Positions 9,476 to 17,387 of a stretch of DNA of 20,825 nucleotides are shown here, piece by piece. Within the stretch, counting starts at the first letter, position 1. The number at the start of each line of letters is the position of its first letter. The stretch is from contig NZ_CAMPGZ010000055.1 in the NCBI RefSeq assembly GCF_946885725.1, positions 1 to 20,825 of the forward strand, read 5' to 3'. The notes under the pieces are model-generated. The model made no database searches and was not told the origin of the DNA. It saw nothing but the letters and a program-made list of their open reading frames with translations. The translations under genes were made by a program, and so were the position numbers. The stretch comes from an uncultured Nocardioides sp. (lineage in GTDB: Bacteria > Actinomycetota > Actinomycetes > Propionibacteriales > Nocardioidaceae).

Positions 9476-10798
9476 TCAGGCCGCGCCTCCCCCGGTGCGG
9501 CCGAGGGCCTCGACCACCGCGCCGGCGAGCCGCTCGTCGTCCGCGGGGTCGAGCGCGAGCAGGTCGAGCAGCAGCCGGCCCTGGTGCACGCGACCGACGA
9601 CGGGCGCGGCGCCGGTGCGGAGCGCGGCCGCCAGCCGCTCCGGCACCGCGACGGCGGCGCTCGGCAGCTCGACACCTGGGGCACCACCGCCGCCGACCGC
9701 GCCGGCGCTGTCCACCACCTCGACGGCGGCGTCGTTGCCACACGCAGCGCGCACCGACTCGGCGACGCGAACCGCACGCGCCTTCAGCTCGTCGACGTCG
9801 GGGACGAGTGCCGCGGCCACCGGCGGCGTCGGTCCCGTGAGGGTCGCCTCGAGCGCGGCCAGCGTGAGCTTGTCGACGCGCACCGCCCGCGCGAACGGGT
9901 GCCGGCGCAGCGCCTCCACGAGCTCGGCCCGCCCCAGCATCAGCCCGCACTGCGGCCCGCCGAGCAGCTTGTCGCCGGACGCCGTGACCAGGTCCGCGCC
10001 GGCCGCGAGCGAGGCGGCGGCGCTCGGCTCGTCGGGCAGCCGCGGGTGCGGCCGCAGCAAGCCGGAGCCGATGTCGTGCACGACCGGCACCGGCAGCGTG
10101 GCCAGGTCCGCAAGAGGCACGTCGGCAGTGAAGCCGCTGACTGTGAAGTTCGACGGGTGCACCTTGAGCACGAACGCTGTCTCGTCGTTCACCGCGTCGG
10201 CGTAGTCGGAGAGCCGCACCCGGTTGGTGGTGCCCACCTCGCGCAGCCGCGTGCCGACGGACTCCAGCAGCTCCGGGATCCGGAAGCCGTCGCCGATCTC
10301 CACCATCTCGCCCCGGCTCACGATCACCTCGCGGCCCATGGCCAGCGCACACGTGACGAGGGCGAGCGCCGCGGCGCCGTTGTTGACCACGTGCACGCCA
10401 CCGGCCTCGGGCACGGCCTCGGCCAGCGCGGCCAGCGCGCCACGCCCCCGACGGCCCCGACGGCCCGTCGACAGGTCGAGCTCGACGTCGGTGGCACCGG
10501 AGGCCAGCCGCACCGCCTCCACCGCCGCCGGCGACAGCGGAGCGCGGCCGAGGTTGGTGTGCACGACGACGCCCGTCGCGTTGAGCACCGGCCGCAGCGT
10601 CGTGGCGGCGGCCGGCAAACCGTGCAGCACCTCGTCGACGACCGCGTCGGGCGCGACCTCGCCGGCGCGGCACCGGTCGAGCACCGCGGCGACCTGGCGC
10701 TTCACCAGCGCGTCACCGAGCCGGTCGACCGTCTCGCGCACACGCGGGTCGGCGAGGACCGTGTCGGTGCGCGGTGTCGCGCGCCGGGGATCCTGCAC
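9476..10798 (-). CDS. selA: L-seryl-tRNA(Sec) selenium transferase SelA
   Basis: This 440-residue PLP enzyme converts Ser-tRNA(Sec) to Sec-tRNA(Sec) using selenophosphate. Family marks are the N-terminal helical domain that grips the tRNA (~1-68), NATGVVVHTNLGRAPL (73-88), HDIGSG (241-246) and the PLP lysine Lys277 in ASGDKLLGG. The length is close to the usual ~460. The start is a GTG at 10798 with GGAGG (10807-10803) four bases upstream. The gene begins 33 bases after the end of tRNA-Sec on the same strand and is followed by selB after one base. Thus selC, selA and selB probably form one transcript from which the tRNA is cut. Confidence 0.95.
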   Translation of the reverse strand: MQDPRRATPRTDTVLADPRVRETVDRLGDALVKRQVAAVLDRCRAGEVAPDAVVDEVLHGLPAAATTLRPVLNATGVVVHTNLGRAPLSPAAVEAVRLASGATDVELDLSTGRRGRRGRGALAALAEAVPEAGGVHVVNNGAAALALVTCALAMGREVIVSRGEMVEIGDGFRIPELLESVGTRLREVGTTNRVRLSDYADAVNDETAFVLKVHPSNFTVSGFTADVPLADLATLPVPVVHDIGSGLLRPHPRLPDEPSAAASLAAGADLVTASGDKLLGGPQCGLMLGRAELVEALRRHPFARAVRVDKLTLAALEATLTGPTPPVAAALVPDVDELKARAVRVAESVRAACGNDAAVEVVDSAGAVGGGGAPGVELPSAAVAVPERLAAALRTGAAPVVGRVHQGRLLLDLLALDPADDERLAGAVVEALGRTGGGAA

Positions 10799-10831
10799 GG
10801 TGCCTCCAGCGAAGCGGGTCGGCGGAACGTA

Positions 10832-10926
10832 TGGCGGAGGCGGACGGGAATCGAACCCGCCTGGCCGGGATGCCCGGCCACAACGGTTTTGAGGACCGCG
10901 CCCGTCACCAGACGAGGTACGCCTCC
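10832..10926 (-). tRNA. selC: tRNA-Sec (anticodon TCA), CCA encoded
   Basis: The - strand folds into a 95-base selenocysteine tRNA. G1 is at 10926. A six-pair D stem (CTCGTC/GACGGG) closes a TGGT loop. The anticodon stem is GCGGT/ACCGT with loop CCTCAAA, and the anticodon TCA is at 10892-10890. A long variable arm has an eight-pair stem (TGGCCGGG/CCCGGCCA) and CAT loop. The T arm is GCGGG/CCCGT around TTCGATT. Discriminator G and encoded CCA (10834-10832) follow. Two oddities are visible. The base before the anticodon is C (10893) where U33 is nearly universal. The eighth acceptor position is U opposite C, giving seven clear pairs instead of eight. The six-pair D stem and long variable arm are diagnostic, and E. 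coli tRNA-Sec has the same length. Confidence 0.95.
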
Positions 10927-10962
10927 GCCGTAAGACTAGGGGCGCCCCCCTAGGTTGTTCTC
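10927..10962. promoter_or_regulatory. Divergent selC/selD start region with CTAGGGG inverted repeat
   Basis: Only 36 bases separate the tRNA-Sec 5' end from the selD GTG. They contain CTAGGGG-CGCC-CCCCTAG (10936-10953). Reading right, TAGGTT (10951-10956) is -10-like and would start RNA at about the selD GTG, giving a leaderless message; this fits the lack of a Shine-Dalgarno sequence before selD. Reading left, TAGTCT (10938-10933) is -10-like and would start RNA at about tRNA G1. No good -35 elements are seen. The layout is inferred. Confidence 0.4.
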
Positions 10963-11937
10963 GTGCGACTCACCCAGTACGCCGCCGGCGGCGGCTGCGC
11001 GTGCAAGGTCCCGCCCGGCGAGCTCGAGCGGGTGCTGTCCGGGCTCGGCACCGGCAAGGCCGGTGGCGACCTGCTCGTCGGGCTCGACCACGGCGACGAC
11101 GCGGCCGCCGTACGCATCGACGGAGACCGCGCCGTCGTCACGACCGCCGACTTCTTCACGCCCGTCGTCGACGACCCCTACGACTGGGGTCGAATCGCCG
11201 CCGCCAACGCGCTGTCCGACGTCTACGCGATGGGCGGTACGCCGCTCGTCGCGGTCAACCTGCTGGCCTGGCCGCGCGACGTCATCCCGTTCGACGTCGC
11301 CGCCGAGGTGCTGCGCGGCGGGGGTGACGTCTGCACCGAGGCCGCCACTCATCTGGCCGGTGGGCACAGCATCGACGACCGGGAGCCGAAGTACGGCCTG
11401 GCCGTCACCGGCCTCGCCCACCCCGACCGGCTGCTGCGCAACGACGCCGGCAAGCCCGGCACCCCCCTGACGCTGACGAAGCCGCTCGGTCTCGGCATCC
11501 TCAACAACCGGCACAAGGCCACCGGCGAACGGTTCGACGAGGCGGTCGCGGTGATGACGACGCTCAACCGCGACGCGTCACGAGCGGCTCTCGACGCGGG
11601 CGCGACGTGCGCGACCGACGTCACCGGCTTCGGCCTGCTCGGCCACCTGCTCAAGCTCGCCCGCGCCAGTGACGTGACCGCCCGCATCGACGCCGCGGCC
11701 GTGCCCTACGTCGAGGGCGCGCGCGAGTCGCTCGCGGCCGGCTACGTGCCCGGAGGCAGCCGCCGCAACCTCGACTGGGTGCGGCCGCACCTGCGGTCGT
11801 TGGTGGACGACGACGAGCTGCTGCTGCTCGCCGACGCGCAGACCTCCGGCGGTCTTCTCGTCGCCGGCGAGCTCCCCGGCCACCCGGTGATCGGCGAGCT
11901 GGTGTCGCGCGGCGAGACGCTGCTGGAGGTGTGCTGA
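10963..11937 (+). CDS. selD: Selenide, water dikinase (selenophosphate synthetase) SelD
   Basis: This 324-residue enzyme makes selenophosphate from selenide and ATP, the selenium donor for SelA. The N-terminal glycine-rich active loop reads GGGCACK, with Cys12, Cys14 and Lys15. The catalytic position is therefore cysteine, not selenocysteine. SDVYAMGG, GGHSIDDREPKYGL and DVTGFGLLGH are classical SelD/AIRS-family motifs for metal and ATP binding. The length is slightly below the usual ~345. Translation starts at GTG 10963, which gives an N-terminus of MRLTQYAAGGG. No Shine-Dalgarno sequence precedes it, and a leaderless message is plausible. It is divergent from selC-selA-selB and sits 84 bases before the selenoprotein gene, so both the supplier and the user of selenium are adjacent. 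Confidence 0.95.
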   Translation: MRLTQYAAGGGCACKVPPGELERVLSGLGTGKAGGDLLVGLDHGDDAAAVRIDGDRAVVTTADFFTPVVDDPYDWGRIAAANALSDVYAMGGTPLVAVNLLAWPRDVIPFDVAAEVLRGGGDVCTEAATHLAGGHSIDDREPKYGLAVTGLAHPDRLLRNDAGKPGTPLTLTKPLGLGILNNRHKATGERFDEAVAVMTTLNRDASRAALDAGATCATDVTGFGLLGHLLKLARASDVTARIDAAAVPYVEGARESLAAGYVPGGSRRNLDWVRPHLRSLVDDDELLLLADAQTSGGLLVAGELPGHPVIGELVSRGETLLEVC

Positions 11938-11977
11938 CGACGCATGCATGAGTCTGGCAAGGTCGGGTAGGTACCGG

Positions 11978-11994
11978 GCGGACCCCGGGTCCGC
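11978..11994 (+). promoter_or_regulatory. Perfect inverted repeat in the fdh leader
   Basis: GCGGACCC and GGGTCCGC flank one C in the 84-base gap between selD and the formate dehydrogenase gene, 27 bases before its GTG. As RNA it would form a stable short hairpin. It has no following U tract, so it is not a standard terminator. It could be a regulator site or a leader structure that partly separates selD from fdh transcription. Confidence 0.3.
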
Positions 11995-12021
11995 GTGGGC
12001 GGGACGCGAAGGAGGCGGAGG

Positions 12022-15000
12022 GTGAGGACACCTCTGGAGTGGCCGGTGCTGCGTCAGCTGCGCGGCCCGGACATGCTGGGCCGCGGGCCGGCCGCCCGCT
12101 CCCGCCGTACCGAGGAGCTCACTCCGCGCACGTCCACTGCCGACCGCGTGGTCGGCAGCGTCTGCCCCTACTGCGCCGTCGGCTGCGCCCAGCGCGTGTT
12201 CGTCAAGGACGAGAAGGTCGTGCAGATCGAGGGCGACCCGGACAGCCCGGTCAACCGCGGCCGGCTCTGCCCCAAGGGCTCGGCCAGCAAGAACCTCGTC
12301 ACCAGCCCGCTGCGCAACACCACGGTCCGCTACCGGCGTCCCTTCGGCACGGAGTGGGAGGAGCTCGACCTCCACACCGCGATGAACATGGTCGCGGACC
12401 GCGTCGTCAAGGCGCGCAACGACACCTGGCAGGAGCTGGACGACCACCAGCACAAGGTGCGGCGCACGCTCGGCATCGCCAGCCTCGGAGGGGCGACCCT
12501 CGACAACGAGGAGAACTACCTCATCAAGAAGCTGTTCACGGCGATGGGGGCGATCCAGATCGAGAACCAGGCGCGTATTTGACACTCCGCCACCGTCCCC
12601 GGTCTGGGGGCGAGCTTCGGTCGTGGCGGCGCCACGACGTTCCTGCAGGACCTGGCCAACGCCGACTGCATCGTGATCCAGGGCTCCAACATGGCCGAGG
12701 CGCACCCGGTCGGCTTCCAGTGGGTCATGGAGGCCAAGGCTCGCGGCGCCAAGGTCATCCACGTCGACCCGCGGTTCACGCGCACCAGCGCGCTCGCTGA
12801 CCAGTTCGTGCCGATCCGGGTCGGCACCGACATCGCGTTCCTCGGCGGGATCATCAACTACGTCCTGGAGAACGAGCTCGACTTCCGTGAGTACGTCGTG
12901 GCCTACACCAACGCCGCGACGATCGTGAGCGAGGACTTCCAGGACACCGACGACCTCGACGGGCTGTTCTCCGGGTTCGACCCCGAGTCCCGCACCTACG
13001 ACCCGACGAGCTGGCAGTACGCCAGCACCGAGCACAAGCAGGCCGGCGCGGAGCGCCAGGAGCACGAGCAGCAGCGCGAGACCGCCAGCGCCCTGCAGCA
13101 CGAGACGCACGGCATGGACGTCCAGGGCGACCCGCCGCGCGACCCCACGCTGCAGCACCCGCGCTGCGTCTACCAGATCCTCAAGCGGCACTTCTCCCGC
13201 TACACGCCGGAGATGGTCGAGCGCGTCTGCGGCGTCTCGCAGGAGGAGTTCCTCGAGGTCTGCCGCGCCTGGACCGAGTCCTCGGGCCGGGAGCGCACGA
13301 CCGCGCTGGTCTACTCCGTCGGCTGGACCCAGCACAGCGTCGGCGTGCAGTACATCCGCACCGGCGCGATCCTCCAGCTGCTGCTCGGCAACATGGGCCG
13401 GCCGGGCGGCGGGATCATGGCACTGCGCGGGCACGCCAGCATCCAGGGCTCGACGGACATCCCGACGCTGTTCAACATCCTCCCCGGCTACCTGCCGATG
13501 CCCAACGCCAACCAGCACGGGTCGTTCGACGAGTGGATCGACAGCATCCGCAACCCCGGCTCCAAGGGCTTCTGGGACAACGCCAAGGCCTATGCCGTCA
13601 ACCTGCTCAAGGCCTACTGGGGCGACGCAGCCACAGCGGACAACGACTTCTGCTTCGACTACCTGCCGCGCATCACCGGCGACCACGGCACCTACCGCAC
13701 GGTCATGGACATGATCGACGGCAAGGTGAAGGGCTACTTCCTGCTCGGCCAGAACCCCGCCGTCGGGTCGGCGCACGGCCGCGCCCAGCGGCTGGGCATG
13801 GCCAACCTCGACTGGCTCGTCGTGCGCGACCTGTTCGAGATCGAGAGCGCGACGTTCTGGCGCGACAGCCCCGAGGTCGAGACCGGCGAGATCGTGCCCG
13901 AGGAGTGCCGCACCGAGGTGTTCCTGTTCCCTGCCGCCTCCCACGTGGAGAAGGAGGGCACGTTCACCCAGACCCAGCGGATGCTGCAGTGGCGCACCAA
14001 GGCGGTCGAGCCGCCGGGCGACGCCCGGTCGGAGCTGTGGTTCTTCTACCACCTCGGCCGGCTGGTCCGGGAGCGCCTGAAGGACTCGAGCGAGGAGCGC
14101 GACCGGCCGGTGCTCGACCTCGCCTGGGACTACCCCGTGCACGGCGAGCACGACGAGCCGTCGGCCGAGGCCGTGCTCATGGAGATCAACGGATACGAGG
14201 TCGCGACCCGCCGGCCGCTCTCGGCCTTCACCGAGATGAAGGACGACGGGTCGACGCTCGGCGGCTGCTGGATCTACACCGGCGTGTTCGCCGACGGCGT
14301 CAACCAGGCCGCGCGGCGCAAGCCCGGACGCGAGCAGTCGTACGTCGCGCCCGAGTGGGGCTGGGCCTGGCCGGCCAACCGGCGCAACCTCTACAACCGC
14401 GCCTCGGCCGACCCCGACGGCCGCCCGTGGAGCGAGCGCAAGAAGCTCGTCTGGTGGGACGAGCAGAAGGCCGAGTGGGTCGGCGACGACGTGCCGGACT
14501 TCCAGAAGACCAAGCCGCCGACGTACCAGCCCGACGAGGGAGCCGGTGGTGTCGAGGCGCTCGCCGGTGACGACCCGTTCATCATGCAGGGCGACGGGAA
14601 GGGCGCGCTGTTCGCGCCGCAGGGGCTGATCGACGGGCCGATGCCGACCCACTACGAGCCCGTGGAGAGCCCGTTCCGCAACGTGCTCTACGGCCAGCAG
14701 GCCAACCCCACGCGCAAGGAGTACGACCGCGACGACAACCCGATGAACCCCAGCCCGCCGGAGGAGCACAGCGACGTCTTCCCCTTCGTGTTCACGACGA
14801 GCCGGCTCACCGAGCACCACACGGCGGGCGGGATGAGCCGCTACCTGGAGTACCTCGCGGAGCTCCAGCCGGAGATGTTCGTCGAGGTCTCCCCCATGCT
14901 TGCGGCCGAGCGCGGGCTCGAGAACGGCGGCTGGTGCCACGTGGTCACCTCGCGGGCGGTCATCGAGGGCCGGGTGCTCGTCACCGACCGGCTGCGGCCG

Positions 15001-15327
15001 CTGCGGGTGGATGGTCGGATCGTGCACCAGGTCTGGCTGCCGTACCACTGGGGCCAGGGCGGTCTCGTCACCGGCGACTCCGCCAACGACCTGTTCGGCG
15101 TCACGCTCGACCCCAACGTGCTGATCCAGGAGTCCAAGGCCGGCACGTGTGACGTGCTGCCGGGCCGTCGCCCCCGCGGCAAGGCGTCGCGCGACTTCGT
15201 GACCGACTACCAGCGCCGCGCCGGCACCCTGGACGACCCGGGCACGCCGATCGTGACGACCGGTCCGGGCGCGGGCGGCGACGACCAAGGCGACCCGTCG
15301 ACGGGCCAGGAGGGCAGCCAGACGTGA
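12022..15327 (+). CDS. fdhA: Formate dehydrogenase major subunit, selenocysteine-containing (FdnG-like)
   Basis: This is one 1101-residue gene with an in-frame UGA (12580-12582) read as Sec187, in the context NQARI-U-HSATV. It oxidises formate to CO2 at a Mo/W-bis-pyranopterin centre, with Sec as the metal ligand. Cys48, Cys51, Cys55 and Cys83 bind a [4Fe-4S] cluster. GSNMAEAHPVGF and VDPRFTRT are typical of FdnG/FdoG enzymes, and a C-terminal pterin-binding domain starts near residue ~915. The start is the GTG at 12022 with AAGGAGG at 12009-12015. An upstream GTG at 11995 lacks such a site. No twin-arginine signal is present, unlike E. coli FdnG, so the protein should stay in the cytoplasm. 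A charged Gln/Glu-rich insert (~residues 337-370) and a disordered tail are extra. A standard gene caller would split or truncate the gene. Confidence 0.95.
12580..12612 (+). promoter_or_regulatory. Selenocysteine UGA codon and bacterial SECIS hairpin
   Basis: After the UGA (12580-12582) come 18 bases, then the loop GGUCU (12601-12605). It is closed by a seven-pair stem, CGTCCCC (12594-12600) with GGGGGCG (12606-12612), including one U-G pair. From memory, the E. coli fdhF element also has a GGUCU apical loop 18 bases after its UGA. This is the site SelB needs to insert Sec. The lower part of the hairpin next to the UGA does not pair well here. Confidence 0.9.
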
Positions 15328-16274
15328 GATCCCCCATCGGTGAGCACAGCCTGTTCGGGCCGGTCGACCCGGCGAAGGAGGCCGGGTACGACGACCCGCC
15401 CTCGCGCAAGGGCTTCTTCACCGACACCTCGGTGTGCATCGGCTGCAAGGCCTGCGAGGTGGCGTGCAAGGAGTGGAACGAGGTTCCCGACGACGGGTTC
15501 TCGCTCACCGGGATGTCCTACGACAACACGGTCTCGCTCAACGCCAACACGTGGCGCCACGTCGCGTTCATCGAGCAGCCGGCAAGGACCGACGGCGACG
15601 CGGGCGGCACCGCCCCGGTCGACCTCGGGATGCCGGGACCGCCGCCTCCGACCTCGCCCGAGGGCGCGGAGGCGAGCGAAGACCGCCCGGACTTCCGCTG
15701 GCTGATGTCCTCCGACGTCTGCAAGCACTGCACGCACGCCGCCTGCCTCGACGTCTGCCCGACGGGCTCGCTGTTCCGCACCGAGTTCGGCACGGTCGTC
15801 GTGCAGCCCGACATCTGCAACGGCTGCGGCTACTGCGTGCCGGCCTGCCCGTACGGCGTGATCGAGCGGCGCACCGGTCCCGAGGGCGCGCGCAACGTCG
15901 GCATCGCCCAGAAGTGCACGCTCTGCTACGACCGGCTCAAGGACGACCAGCGGCCCGCGTGCGCGCAGGCCTGCCCCACGGAATCGATCCAGTTCGGCGA
16001 CGTCGACGAGCTGCGCGAGCGGGCGAAGGAGCGGGTCGCCCAGCTGCACGAGGCCGGCGTGATGGACGCCCGGCTGTACGGCGCCGACCCGGACGACGGC
16101 GTCGGCGGCGCGGGCGCGTTCTTCCTGCTGCTCGACGAGCCGGAGGTCTACGGTCTGCCGCCCGACCCCGTCGTGACCACCCGCGACCTGCCGCAGATGT
16201 TCCGTCGCGCGTCCGCCGCGGCCGGGGCGCTGCTGGTCGGAGCCGCGGTGGCGTTCCTCGGGAGGAAGTCGTGA
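15324..16274 (+). CDS. fdhB: Formate dehydrogenase iron-sulfur subunit (four [4Fe-4S], FdnH-like)
   Basis: This 316-residue electron-transfer subunit has sixteen cluster cysteines in four groups. The first is CIGCKACEVAC (Cys38, 41, 44, 48). The others are CKHCTHAACLDVC, CNGCGYCVPAC and a split CTLC...ACAQAC pair, which together match the four [4Fe-4S] clusters of FdnH. It passes electrons from the catalytic subunit to the membrane subunit. A Pro/Ala-rich insert (~85-115) is unlike E. coli. The last ~20 residues contain a hydrophobic AAAGALLVGAAVAFLG stretch, which may be a membrane anchor as in FdnH. It starts with a GTG that overlaps the stop of the catalytic gene (GTGA 15324-15327), with AGGAGGG upstream, and ends in a second GTGA overlap with the NrfD gene. 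Confidence 0.93.
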   Translation: MRSPIGEHSLFGPVDPAKEAGYDDPPSRKGFFTDTSVCIGCKACEVACKEWNEVPDDGFSLTGMSYDNTVSLNANTWRHVAFIEQPARTDGDAGGTAPVDLGMPGPPPPTSPEGAEASEDRPDFRWLMSSDVCKHCTHAACLDVCPTGSLFRTEFGTVVVQPDICNGCGYCVPACPYGVIERRTGPEGARNVGIAQKCTLCYDRLKDDQRPACAQACPTESIQFGDVDELRERAKERVAQLHEAGVMDARLYGADPDDGVGGAGAFFLLLDEPEVYGLPPDPVVTTRDLPQMFRRASAAAGALLVGAAVAFLGRKS

Positions 16275-17383
16275 CCCCGGGCGGGCGTCCGGGTCCGGGC
16301 CCCGGCCCGGTGCAGGGCGACGAGGCGCCGGACTCGAAGGTCACCGAGGACGAGCTGCGCGGCGCGCAGCAGGACCAGCGGCTGCAGCACGCGGTCACCT
16401 CCCGGCACCGCGGCAGCCCGGGCGCACGCCGCGACGGGTCCGTGGTGCCCGAGGCGGAGTTCACCTCCTACTACGGCCGGCCGGTGGTGAAGCCCTCGCC
16501 GTGGGAGGCCGACATCCCGGCCTACCTGTTCTCCGGCGGTCTCGCGGCCGGGTCCTCGCTGCTCGCGGCGGGCGCCGACGTCACCGGACGGCCGGCGCTG
16601 CGCCGCGCGAGCCGGCTGACGGCGCTCGGCGCGCTGGGCGTCTCGATGGTCGCGCTGGTGCACGACCTCGGCCGGCCGGAGCGGTTCCTCAACATGCTGC
16701 GCACCGCCAAGCTCACCTCGCCGATGTCCGTGGGCACCTGGATCCTCTCCGGCTACGGCCCGTTCGCCGGGCTCGCGGCCGCGGCCGAGGTGGCCGACCT
16801 GCTGCCGCCCGCAGCGCGCCGCGGCCCGCTGCGGCTGGTCTCGGCGCTCGGCCGCCCGGCGGGGCTCGCCGCCGCGCTCATGGCGCCACCGGTGGCGTCG
16901 TACACCGCGGTGCTGCTGTCCGACACCGCGACGCCGTCCTGGCACGAGGCCTACCGCGAGCTGCCGTTCGTGTTCACCTCATCGGCCGCCGCGGCGTCCG
17001 GCGGCATGGGCATGCTGGCGTCGCCGGTGGCGCAAGCGGGTCCCGCCCGTCGCCTCGCGCTGGGCGGTGCGGTCGTCGAGCTGCTGGCCGAGCATCGCAT
17101 GGAGCAGAGCATGGGCATCACCGCCGAGCCGCTGCACCAGGGCAAGGCCGGCCGGCTGATGAAGGCGTCGCGCTGGCTGACGATCGCCGGCGCCGCGGGC
17201 GCGCTGCTCGCCCGTCGCAGCCGCACTGCCGCGGTGCTGTCCGGGGCGGCGCTGATGGCCGGCTCGGCGTGCACCCGGTTCGGCGTCTTCGAGGCAGGGC
17301 AGGAGTCCGCGAAGGACCCGCGCTACACCGTGGTGCCGCAGCGCGAGCGCGTCGAGCGCGGGGAGGCGGTCCGCTACTCCTGA
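16271..17383 (+). CDS. nrfD: NrfD-type membrane subunit of formate dehydrogenase
   Basis: This 370-residue NrfD/PsrC family protein is expected to anchor the complex and reduce menaquinone. A hydrophilic, probably disordered N-terminal ~75 residues is followed by about eight hydrophobic segments (approximately 84-103, 115-131, 155-174, 198-216, 231-250, 260-274, 301-314 and 320-334). HDLGRPERF (131-139) and SPMSVGTW (150-157) are family motifs. NrfD proteins carry no haem, so this enzyme differs from E. coli Fdn, whose membrane subunit is a cytochrome b. The GTG start overlaps the previous stop (GTGA), with GGAGG five bases upstream. The stop lies four bases from the stop of the convergent cupin gene. 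Confidence 0.88.
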   Translation: MTPGGRPGPGPGPVQGDEAPDSKVTEDELRGAQQDQRLQHAVTSRHRGSPGARRDGSVVPEAEFTSYYGRPVVKPSPWEADIPAYLFSGGLAAGSSLLAAGADVTGRPALRRASRLTALGALGVSMVALVHDLGRPERFLNMLRTAKLTSPMSVGTWILSGYGPFAGLAAAAEVADLLPPAARRGPLRLVSALGRPAGLAAALMAPPVASYTAVLLSDTATPSWHEAYRELPFVFTSSAAAASGGMGMLASPVAQAGPARRLALGGAVVELLAEHRMEQSMGITAEPLHQGKAGRLMKASRWLTIAGAAGALLARRSRTAAVLSGAALMAGSACTRFGVFEAGQESAKDPRYTVVPQRERVERGEAVRYS

Positions 17384-17387
17384 GCCG

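Noticed and set aside
7663..9840. A 725-codon + strand frame across selB
   Set aside because: Arg/Gly/Ala-rich shadow; selB on the - strand has all GTPase motifs.
10963..11010. SelD as a second selenoprotein
   Set aside because: The active loop has cysteines (GGGCACK) and there is no in-frame UGA.
11995..12021. Upstream GTG start for the formate dehydrogenase gene
   Set aside because: It would add an Arg-rich MGGTRRRRR stretch made from the ribosome-site region; the GTG at 12022 has a well-spaced AAGGAGG.
12580..12582. In-frame UGA as a sign of a broken formate dehydrogenase gene
   Set aside because: The codon is at the known Sec site, similarity continues across it, a SECIS follows, and the full Sec machinery is adjacent.
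11578..15288. A 1236-codon open frame on the - strand opposite selD and the formate dehydrogenase gene
   Set aside because: It is a shadow of GC-rich coding DNA: low-complexity Val/Ala/Arg/Leu composition, no family resemblance, and it covers two firmly identified + strand genes.
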